Below the pieces are notes generated by a model. It did no database searches. It was not told where the DNA came from and saw nothing but the letters and a program-made list of their open reading frames with translations. A stretch of DNA of 8,694 bases, from contig CALJUI010000362.1 of assembly GCA_937975735.1 (NCBI GenBank), positions 1-8,694 of the forward strand, in the 5' to 3' direction. Made by a program: the position numbers and the translations under genes. Shown piece by piece: positions 1 to 4,976 of this stretch (its first letter is position 1; each line of letters opens with the position of its first letter). Source of the DNA: an uncultured Rubrivivax sp. Lineage in GTDB: Bacteria > Pseudomonadota > Gammaproteobacteria > Burkholderiales > Burkholderiaceae_C.

Positions 1-123
1 GTGATCGAGGCGATCGGGCCGCGCTGGGCCAAGGCGCTGTTTGCAAGCGCGGAAAGTTTCGACGGCGCCTTCGCCGAGAAGATTGGGCTTGTCCAGTATT
101 GCGTGGAGGACGAGGCCGGGCTG
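1..123 (+). pseudogene. Enoyl-CoA hydratase/isomerase internal fragment
   Basis: The frame starting at base 1 reads as an internal part of a crotonase-fold enoyl-CoA hydratase. It contains the stretch IEAIGPRWAKALFASAESFD followed by AEKIGLVQYCV, which matches the family's helix (typically '..G..rA..l.ltae.fda.eA...GLV..vv'). In intact proteins these hydrate enoyl-CoA thioesters in fatty acid or branched-chain amino acid breakdown. Crotonase-like sequence stops near residue 41. The frame then continues to a stop at 226-228 but encodes only the antisense of an rlmI N-terminus. The 5' part lies outside the window and the 3' part is missing, so the gene is broken. The family assignment rests on a short stretch and the precise substrate cannot be told. 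Confidence 0.62.
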
Positions 124-278
124 AACGCCCCCCAGGCCAGGAAGTCGCCGTCGTGCGACTGCACGCGCACCGTCTCGCCGGGGTCGGCGCCGCCCTTGGC
201 GATGCTGCCCTCGAAGACCCAGGGATGACGGCGCCGCAGCGAGCGGTCGCGGCCTTCGCGCAGGCGGATGACTTTCAT
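111..278 (-). pseudogene. rlmI: RlmI-type 23S rRNA methyltransferase, N-terminal fragment
   Basis: Reading leftwards from an ATG at 278-276, the first 56 codons give MKVIRLREGRDRSLRRRHPW, then VFEGSIAK and finally GETVRVQSHDGDFLAWGAFSPAS when read in pieces. This is the characteristic N-terminal PUA domain of RlmI-like enzymes (RRHPWVFxGA..., GxxSPxS), which methylate C5 of a 23S rRNA cytosine using S-adenosylmethionine. After the SPAS motif, where the family continues with an IRAR-type segment, the sequence becomes the antisense of an enoyl-CoA hydratase. The frame stays open to the window edge without any methyltransferase motif. The roughly 340 C-terminal residues, including the catalytic Rossmann domain, are therefore absent. 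The start lies only 9-48 bp from the divergent TIR gene, so the two would share a promoter region. The 56-residue match is clear, but function is lost unless the break is an assembly artefact. Confidence 0.8.
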
Positions 279-290
279 GCTAGGGATTGT

Positions 291-301
291 CGCGAATCGC
301 G
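291..301. promoter_or_regulatory. Short palindrome between divergent rlmI fragment and TIR gene
   Basis: CGCGA-A-TCGCG is a perfect 5+5 bp inverted repeat in the 47 bp separating the rlmI start (278) from the preferred TIR start (326). Its position would suit an operator or promoter element for either gene. GC-rich DNA yields such short palindromes often, and no convincing -35/-10 pair is visible beside it. Confidence 0.2.
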
Positions 302-325
302 CTGCGGGCGTTTGCTGGTCGCCGC

Positions 326-1249
326 ATGCAGATCTTCCTCAGCCATGCCAGCCCGAGCAAGGAGCGCGTCCGGCGCATCGTCGAGCGGCTGCCCAAGCAT
401 GTCGACTGCTGGCTCGACCAGGACGAGCTGTCGCCGGGCTATCGCTTCGGCCGCCACATCGAGTCCGCAATCGCCGAGCACTGCGATTTCCTGATCGTCT
501 TCATCGACGAGGCCGCGTTGGGTTCGGAGTGGGTCAAGCGCGAGACCGCCGCCGGCCTGCGGCGCGAAAACGATCTGGACCGTCCCTTCGTCGTTCCGGT
601 GCTGCTGGCCGATGTGCGCGACCGCATCGGCGAGATCGGCGAACTCACCGACCGGCTCTACCTCGAGGCGTGGGACGACAGCGAGCAAGGCGGCGCCGAT
701 GCCGCCGAACGGCTGGCCGCGCAGCTCTTCGCGCTGACCAGCCGGATGATCGAGGCGCACCGCGGGCTGGGGCGGCGCGGCATCCTCGACGCCTTCTCGA
801 GCGAGCTGACCGCCTACAAGCACGTCGCCTTCCTGTGGCGCCAGGGCTTGGGCAATTCGCTGCCCGTGTTGTCGACCAACCAGGTGCTGTTCGATCAGGT
901 CGCCGCCATCGTCGCGGAGTACAACCGCGTGGCGGGCGACTTCATCCCGCGCCTGACCCTGCACCGCGACCGCATGCTGGCGGCCTGGAGCGAACACAAG
1001 GGACTGTGCGAAGACATCAGGGAACTCGTCGACGACATCGAAGAACGGGTCTTCCGGGGTGCCATGCGCCGACTCAATCGCTTGCACGAGATCGTCCACA
1101 AGCTCGACACCGACGGCGGTGCCGACGCAACCACGTTGGCTGGCTACGAGCGCGAGCAGGCCTCGCTGCTCGACGATGCCGAACGAGCGCTGGACGACAT
1201 GACCCGGCGCTCCACCCGCCTCATCACCGCGCTGGAGCGCGAGATCTAG
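326..1249 (+). CDS. TIR-domain protein with unclassified helical C-terminal domain
   Basis: This is a predicted soluble 307-residue protein with no signal peptide or membrane segment. Residues 1-135 form a TIR domain of the bacterial TIR_2 type. The first strand is MQIFLSHAS, the BB-loop region is CWLDQDELSPG (28-38), the helix/strand IESAIAEHCDFLIVFID follows, and the alpha-C signature is GSEWVKRE. E73 in this signature lines up with the catalytic glutamate of NAD-cleaving TIRs (as in SARM1 DWVHKE), so NAD+ hydrolysis or cyclic-ADPR production is a reasonable inference. Residues 140-307 are strongly helical with heptad-like stretches (about 190-260 and 270-307) and match no family I recognise; this would be the sensing or oligomerising part. 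The ATG at 326 is chosen because it begins the first TIR strand. An in-frame TTG at 287 adds 13 residues, and neither start has a clear Shine-Dalgarno. The protease gene follows after 10 bp, suggesting co-expression. Bacterial TIR proteins of this layout are often anti-phage effectors, but no known system (Thoeris, CBASS, Pycsar, TIR-STING) has its partner gene here. Confidence 0.86.
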   Translation: MQIFLSHASPSKERVRRIVERLPKHVDCWLDQDELSPGYRFGRHIESAIAEHCDFLIVFIDEAALGSEWVKRETAAGLRRENDLDRPFVVPVLLADVRDRIGEIGELTDRLYLEAWDDSEQGGADAAERLAAQLFALTSRMIEAHRGLGRRGILDAFSSELTAYKHVAFLWRQGLGNSLPVLSTNQVLFDQVAAIVAEYNRVAGDFIPRLTLHRDRMLAAWSEHKGLCEDIRELVDDIEERVFRGAMRRLNRLHEIVHKLDTDGGADATTLAGYEREQASLLDDAERALDDMTRRSTRLITALEREI

Positions 1250-1259
1250 CGGCGGGCCG

Positions 1260-2411
1260 ATGGACCGGCGCCAAGCCATCATCGCCTCTGCCTCGGTCTT
1301 CGGCCCGCCGCCGGTGCGCGCTGCGTCCACGGCGGTCATCGGTCACCTGCCCACCGCCGACCACGGCGGCTGGCCGACCCTGGCGATGCAGATGGCGGAC
1401 CGCGAGGGCTTGTGGCTGATCGACACCGGCGCCAGCGAGCACGCCATCGACGCGCGCGTGGCGGAGGCACTGAAGCTTTCAGCCGTAGGCCGGCGCGAGT
1501 TGACCACGGTGACCGGGACAAAGTGGGTGCGCGAGTTCGCGTTGCCTGCGCTTCGATCCGGGACCTTCGAGTGGGGCGCCGCGACCGCCCTCGAGATCGA
1601 CCTGCGTGCCTACGAGGCGCTCACCGGCGTCGCCCTCGTCGGAATCCTCGGCATGCCCCTGTGGGCGCGAGCACCGTGGTCGATCGACTTCGCTGCGGGC
1701 CGCCTGGCGACGACCGGTCCGTTGTTGACGGCCAGCGCGGAGGCGGCCCCGCTGACCATCGACCACGGCTTGCCGGTCGTGCAGATGTCGCTCGGCGCCG
1801 GCCCGCCCGAGCCCTTCCTGCTCGACACCGGCAACCCTGGCGCGCTCGTCGTCTTTCCGCGCCGCGCCGCGGAGCTTCTGGCCCGTTCACGGCTGCCTCG
1901 ACTGCGCGTCGACGAGATCGGCGGCAGCGTCCAGATCGCGCTGGGATTGCTCGATTCGGTGGAAATGGCGGGGCAGCGCCTGGAGCAGGTGCCGGTCGTG
2001 CTGGCCGAGAGCGCGGCCGCCCGACAGGGGCAGCACTTCGATCGCCTCTCCGGCAGTGTCGGCGCGGCGATGTTCGACGGAGGACGGCTCGACCTGGACG
2101 CCCCGTCGCGTCGGTGGCGGGCGATCGTCTCGCCGATGCCGATGCCCGGCGGATTCGGCTTCACGCTGCGTAGCGGCGCGTCGGCGCCCACCGTCCGCGC
2201 CGTGATCGACGGGGGCCCGGCTGCCGCAGCGCAGGTGCGCCCCGGCGACGAGTTGATCGAGGTCGAGTCGGCAACCACCGCGGGCATGACGCCGGCCCAG
2301 GTCTGGACCATGCTGCGGCACGTCGGGCGCGCGGCCATGCGCTGGCGCCGGGAGGGCACCGTGCGGCAGGCGACCTTGGCACGGGAACGCTTCTTCCCGC
2401 GCCTGCTCTAG
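1260..2411 (+). CDS. Retropepsin-like aspartic protease, two lobes plus PDZ domain
   Basis: The product is 383 residues. Two DTG motifs typical of aspartyl proteases are visible: LIDTGAS (D55) and LLDTGNPG (D189). Each is followed by the family's second element, GILGMPLW...SIDF (128-143) and GSVGAAMFDGGRLDLD (265-280). Two complete retropepsin-type lobes are thus joined in one chain, which could form the active dimer intramolecularly. Residues about 298-375 form a PDZ domain (GFGFTLRSG, AVIDGGPAAAAQVRPGDELI), usually used to bind peptide C-termini or regulate proteolysis. The N-terminus MDRRQAIIASASVFG, followed by an AxA-like VRAAS near residue 22, resembles a short twin-arginine export signal, so a periplasmic location is possible. 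The ATG at 1260 lies 10 bp after the TIR stop with only a weak GGCGGG upstream, implying co-transcription and perhaps coupling. The substrate is unknown. Family-level identification is secure; the exact role and the export prediction are inference. Confidence 0.88.
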   Translation: MDRRQAIIASASVFGPPPVRAASTAVIGHLPTADHGGWPTLAMQMADREGLWLIDTGASEHAIDARVAEALKLSAVGRRELTTVTGTKWVREFALPALRSGTFEWGAATALEIDLRAYEALTGVALVGILGMPLWARAPWSIDFAAGRLATTGPLLTASAEAAPLTIDHGLPVVQMSLGAGPPEPFLLDTGNPGALVVFPRRAAELLARSRLPRLRVDEIGGSVQIALGLLDSVEMAGQRLEQVPVVLAESAAARQGQHFDRLSGSVGAAMFDGGRLDLDAPSRRWRAIVSPMPMPGGFGFTLRSGASAPTVRAVIDGGPAAAAQVRPGDELIEVESATTAGMTPAQVWTMLRHVGRAAMRWRREGTVRQATLARERFFPRLL

Positions 2412-2425
2412 GCCGTCAGAGGCAG
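2403..2425. terminator. Hairpin over the two convergent stop codons (terminator-like)
   Basis: CTGCTCT (2403-2409) can pair with AGA-G-GCAG (2418-2425), giving seven base pairs, one bulged G and an 8-nt loop. The structure spans both the protease stop (2409-2411) and the convergent lipoprotein stop (2416-2418), which are only 4 bp apart. It could slow polymerase from both sides, but there is no T-tract on either strand, so intrinsic termination is doubtful. Confidence 0.25.
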
Positions 2426-3129
2426 TTGGCGACGAGGTCGCGGCGCTCGAGTTCGATGACGCCGCCCCCGCCGGACAAGCGGACGCTGCCCGCCGACACG
2501 AAGGCCCCCGTGTACGTCGTGCCCGGCCGATGCTGGCTGACCAGTGACTTGATGGTGGTCGCGTTCACCTTCGGCGACGGCGCGCCGAAGTCCGAGATCT
2601 CGACCGTGACGGCCACCGGCTGCTTGACACCGGCGACGAACTCGCAGCCGGAGAAGTTGTCGTTGAACTTGAACCGATGGGTGTCGTCCTGGATGTCCAC
2701 CCAGACGCCGCGCTCGAGTTCGGGGTCGAAGTTGTGGAAGATCCGACGCAGGCCGTCGTCGGACACGATCTCGTTGACGCTGAGCGCCCGCCCCACGATG
2801 CATCCCGGTATCGCCACGCGGTCATCGGTGACGCGTCCTGCCGTGGTGACGGGGCACGCGCTGAAGTTGCTGTCCGTCACGGTGACCGCGTAGTCGCGTT
2901 CGAGGTACTTCCGCGCGGCCGTCACGGGATTGATGCTGAAGGAGCAGGCATCGGGCGCTCCGCAGTCGGTTCTGGCCTCGTAGGTGCGGGTCGCGGGGTT
3001 CGCATCGACCAGGTAGTCCCCCGCACCGACCCCCAACGACCCCAGGACGGCGATCACCGCGCCGCCACCGCAGGCGGCCAGCCCGATGCCCGCCAGCACC
3101 ATCAAACCCGATATCCGCGAAGCCCGCAT
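2416..3129 (-). CDS. Cysteine-rich lipoprotein of unknown function
   Basis: The 237-residue product begins MRASRISGLMVLAGIGLAAC, a textbook lipoprotein signal: basic n-region, hydrophobic core and lipobox L17-A18-A19-C20. C20 should be lipid-modified, and G21 at position +2 would favour sorting to the outer membrane by the usual rule. The mature chain has six further cysteines (56, 62, 92, 110, 162, 236), an even number that would allow three disulfides in the periplasm. No domain is recognised; the C-terminal half (about 130-235) looks beta-rich, with VAVTVEISDF and SGGGGVIELERR. The ATG at 3129 is chosen because GAGGGG stands 6 nt upstream and the lipobox begins there. The frame stays open upstream to 3321, but that part reads through a promoter and a duplicated xerC tail and is not coding. 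The gene is convergent with the TIR/protease pair (4 bp between stops), so it is a separate transcription unit. No function can be assigned. Confidence 0.88.
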   Translation of the reverse strand: MRASRISGLMVLAGIGLAACGGGAVIAVLGSLGVGAGDYLVDANPATRTYEARTDCGAPDACSFSINPVTAARKYLERDYAVTVTDSNFSACPVTTAGRVTDDRVAIPGCIVGRALSVNEIVSDDGLRRIFHNFDPELERGVWVDIQDDTHRFKFNDNFSGCEFVAGVKQPVAVTVEISDFGAPSPKVNATTIKSLVSQHRPGTTYTGAFVSAGSVRLSGGGGVIELERRDLVANCL

Positions 3130-3144
3130 GTCGGTCCCCTCAGC

Positions 3145-3161
3145 GTGAGCACATGCCTCAC
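3145..3161. promoter_or_regulatory. Inverted repeat at the predicted lipoprotein transcription start
   Basis: GTGAG (3145-3149) and CTCAC (3157-3161) form a 5 bp inverted repeat around a 7 bp centre, just downstream of the proposed -10 of the lipoprotein promoter. That is a position where a repressor operator would be effective. The arms are short and only one copy is present, so this is a weak call. Confidence 0.2.
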
Positions 3162-3189
3162 GAATAGCCGACAAGCGCCCGGGGGTCAA
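3161..3189 (-). promoter_or_regulatory. Sigma70-like promoter for the lipoprotein gene
   Basis: On the minus strand TTGACC (3189-3184, five of six matches to TTGACA) is followed by a 17 bp spacer and TATTCG (3166-3161, three of six matches to TATAAT). This puts a transcript start about 25 nt before the lipoprotein ATG at 3129, with the GAGGGG ribosome binding site (3141-3136) inside the short leader. The weak -10 lowers confidence. Confidence 0.45.
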
Positions 3190-3196
3190 CGATTCC

Positions 3197-3219
3197 GGGC
3201 CCCTAGCTTCGCAGGGCCT
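3197..3219 (-). terminator. Hairpin downstream of the duplicated xerC tail (terminator-like)
   Basis: GGCCC (3198-3202) pairs with GGGCC (3214-3218) around an 11-nt loop, with a possible outer G-T wobble. On the minus strand this lies about 8 nt after the stop codon of the displaced xerC tail copy, where an original xerC terminator would be expected. It lacks a following U-run. Confidence 0.22.
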
Positions 3220-3226
3220 CCTGGCT

Positions 3227-3284
3227 TCAGGACTTGCGCCTGGCCTGCGGATGCGCCGCGTCGTACGCCTTGGCCAGGTGCTGA
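3227..3284 (-). pseudogene. Duplicated 3'-terminal fragment of xerC
   Basis: On the minus strand this 58 bp encodes QHLAKAYDAAHPQARRKS and a TGA stop, nearly the same as the C-terminus of the intact XerC (QHLAKAYDAAHPRAKRK). At DNA level 3247-3284 is a perfect 38 bp match to 3393-3430 and in the same orientation. Towards the stop codon it differs by a few substitutions and one extra codon, but similarity reaches the stop in both copies and ends there. There is no start and no upstream recombinase sequence, so it is a remnant. It could be the original xerC end displaced by an insertion, or half of an att-type duplication. Confidence 0.85.
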
Positions 3285-3352
3285 CAACGGGCGCATCGCG
3301 CCGGTTGCGTCGTAGGCTCATATCGCGCGGCGATGTGAAGGCGCGGAGCGCC
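3285..3352. repeat. Cluster of three hairpins between the xerC tail copies
   Basis: Three inverted repeats lie in a row in the gap between the two xerC ends. The first (3285-3307) pairs CAAC+GGCGC with GCGCC+GTTG around an ATC loop with one G/G mismatch; it starts at the base after the 38 bp repeat ends. The second (3318-3338) has arms TCATATCGC and GCGATGTGA with a GCG loop, eight of nine positions complementary. The third (3340-3352) pairs GGCGC with GCGCC around GGA. Together they occupy most of the gap. They could act as xerC terminators, or be remnants of a small mobile or structured element. The pairings are read directly; the role is unknown. Confidence 0.5.
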
Positions 3353-3363
3353 GGACCAAAGAC

Positions 3364-3439
3364 AAAGTCCAGCGCTCACTTGCGCTTCGCCCGCGGATGC
3401 GCCGCGTCGTACGCCTTGGCCAGGTGCTGAAAGTCCAGC
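3364..3439. repeat. 10 bp direct repeats flanking the xerC 3' end
   Basis: AAAGTCCAGC occurs at 3364-3373, just past the xerC stop codon, and again at 3430-3439 inside xerC, immediately at the end of the 38 bp repeat. The two copies are identical over exactly 10 bp and bracket the xerC tail copy. This suggests a slippage, duplication or insertion event here. Confidence 0.6.
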
Positions 3440-4284
3440 CGCGTGTAGACCTGCGTCGTCGCGATGTTGGCGTGGCCCAGCAGTTCCTGCACCGCACGCA
3501 GGTCGCCGCTGGACTGCAGCAGATGGGACGCGAAGCTGTGACGCAGCATGTGCGGGTGCACATGCGTCGGCAGCCCGGCCTGCACGGCCAGGGTCTTCAG
3601 CCGGGCGCGGACCTGGCTCGCCCCCAGCCGCGCGCCGCGGCGGCCGACGAACAGCGCGCGCTCGTCGGCGCCGGCGAACTGCCCCCGCACCGCGCGCCAG
3701 GCGCGCAGCGCGTCCAGCGCGGCACGGCCGACCGGCACGCTGCGGCGCTTGCTCCCTTTGCCGAGCACGTGGGCGGTGGCGTCGGCGTCGTCGATCCAGC
3801 CGGCCGCCTGCGGGCCGGCGGCGACGTCCAGCGCGACCAGTTCGCCCACCCGCAAGCCACAGCCGTAGAGCAGTTCGACGATGCAGTGGTCGCGCGCCTG
3901 CAGCGCGCCGTCGCCGGCGTCGTGCGCGGCCAGCGCCACCGCGTGGTCGACCGACAGCGCCTTCGGCAGCGGCTTCGCGGCCTTCGGCGCGCGCACGCCG
4001 TCGACCGGGTTCGCGCGCAGCCCGCCCTCGCGCCCCCACCATCGGTACAGCCCGCGCCAGGCCGACAGCAGCAGCGCCAGGCTGCGCGGCGCGAGGCCGT
4101 CGCGGTGCAGCCGGGCCGTCCAGCCGCGCACGTGGTGCGTCTGGACCTGGTCCAGCGCCACGCCGTCGGCTTGCGCCAGCGCCTGCAGGCGCTGCAGCGC
4201 GTCGGTGTACAGCGCCAGCGTGCGCGCGCTCAGCCGCCGCTCGACGCGCAGGTGGTCCAGGTGGCGCCGGACCGGTTCGTCCAT
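3376..4284 (-). CDS. xerC: Tyrosine recombinase XerC
   Basis: The 302-residue site-specific recombinase acts with XerD at the chromosomal dif site to resolve chromosome dimers at division. Residues 1-100 form the SAM-like core-binding domain (MDEPVRRHLDHLRVERRLSA...). The catalytic domain carries the full set of tyrosine recombinase residues: R145 (GCGLRVGEL), K176 (LGKGSKR), H245 and R248 (HPHMLRHSFASHLL), H271 (LLGHANI) and nucleophile Y280 (TTQVYTRLD). Length and motifs are those of chromosomal XerC rather than a phage integrase. The ATG at 4284 overlaps the TGA of the DUF484 gene by one base (TGATG), indicating translational coupling. xerC next to DUF484 and dapF is a common proteobacterial arrangement. 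The longer open frame upstream of the ATG is antisense or alternative-frame sequence within DUF484. The gene's 3' end is the site of the tail duplication described separately, but the reading frame itself is intact. Confidence 0.96.
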   Translation of the reverse strand: MDEPVRRHLDHLRVERRLSARTLALYTDALQRLQALAQADGVALDQVQTHHVRGWTARLHRDGLAPRSLALLLSAWRGLYRWWGREGGLRANPVDGVRAPKAAKPLPKALSVDHAVALAAHDAGDGALQARDHCIVELLYGCGLRVGELVALDVAAGPQAAGWIDDADATAHVLGKGSKRRSVPVGRAALDALRAWRAVRGQFAGADERALFVGRRGARLGASQVRARLKTLAVQAGLPTHVHPHMLRHSFASHLLQSSGDLRAVQELLGHANIATTQVYTRLDFQHLAKAYDAAHPRAKRK

Positions 4285-4976
4285 CAGCGCAGCCGCGACA
4301 GCCCGGCGCTGGCGATCTCGCCGATGCGGCCGAGGAACTCCGTGCCCATGTCGGCCGCGTAGCGCGTGGGGTCCGGCGAGGCCAGCACGAGCAGGCCGAA
4401 GGCCTCGTCGTTCTGGCCCCGGCGAAGCGGGATCAGCGCCATCGACGCCACGCCGGCCGGCGTGTCGAGCCAGCCGACCGCCTCGAATCCGGCGTTCAGC
4501 CCGCAGTACGGCACCGACAGGCTGGAGGCGAAGGTCCTGACGTCGTCGCTGACGTCGGCGGCGAACCACTCGTCGGCATAGGCCGGCGCCACCGACCACA
4601 GGCGCAGCGCGGCCTGCGGAATCAGGAACTGGCGCTGCATCTCCTGCACCATCGCCGCCGGCAGCTCGCGCGCCTCGTTGGTCAGCAGGATGCTGCGCGT
4701 CCAGCGCTGCAGCCGGTCGGCGATCGCGACGTTCTCCTGGCCGTGGCGGATCATTTCGACGATGCGCATCTCCAGGCCCTTGATGCGCTCGCGCAGCATC
4801 TCCATCTGCCGCTCCTGCAGCGACACCGCGCGCTGGCCGTGCGGGCTGGTCAGCTGGATCGTCGACAGCAGCTCGGCATGGCGCTCGAAGAAGCCCGGCG
4901 TGTTGGCCAGGTAGTTGGCGATGTCGTACTCGGTAATGCCCTGCACGGCCTGCGCCGGCGCGGATGGTGAAGTCAC
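4284..4976 (-). CDS. DUF484 family protein
   Basis: The 230-residue protein belongs to the DUF484 family, almost always encoded next to xerC. The N-terminus has the hallmark ITEYDIANYLANTPGFFERH and then SPHGQRAVSLQERQ. A predicted coiled-coil helix follows (about 50-95, QMEMLRERIKGLEMRIVEMI). The rest (about 100-230) resembles a GAF-like sensory fold, including SVPYCG, GVASMALIPL and FGLLVLASPDP. There is no signal peptide. The GTG start at 4976 overlaps the dapF stop in the classic GTGA four-base arrangement and places the family's N-terminus correctly. The open frame extending further upstream lies antisense or out of frame in dapF. Its molecular function is not established; the constant link to xerC suggests a role in recombinase control or division, which is inference from context. 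Confidence 0.93.
   Translation of the reverse strand: MTSPSAPAQAVQGITEYDIANYLANTPGFFERHAELLSTIQLTSPHGQRAVSLQERQMEMLRERIKGLEMRIVEMIRHGQENVAIADRLQRWTRSILLTNEARELPAAMVQEMQRQFLIPQAALRLWSVAPAYADEWFAADVSDDVRTFASSLSVPYCGLNAGFEAVGWLDTPAGVASMALIPLRRGQNDEAFGLLVLASPDPTRYAADMGTEFLGRIGEIASAGLSRLR

Noticed and set aside
268..1419. Long open frames on both strands overlapping the TIR gene (plus-strand 268-1419, minus-strand 275-1339)
   Set aside because: Arg/Ala/Gly-rich translations without domains; the TIR domain frame is unambiguous and occupies the same DNA.
3280..3310. Possible integron attC site (CAAC...GTTG flanks)
   Set aside because: The flanks do not fit the RYYYAAC and GTTRRRY consensus boxes, and there is no cassette array.
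3130..3321. Upstream extension of the lipoprotein reading frame
   Set aside because: It reads through the duplicated xerC tail and a promoter-like region and would bury the lipoprotein signal peptide inside the protein.
3376..4284. XerC as a phage or island integrase
   Set aside because: Length, N-terminal domain and its place after dapF and DUF484 are those of the housekeeping dif recombinase.
4285..4599. Upstream extension of the xerC reading frame
   Set aside because: The added residues are low-complexity Arg/Gly-rich sequence lying in another frame of the DUF484 gene; XerC homology begins at the ATG at 4284.
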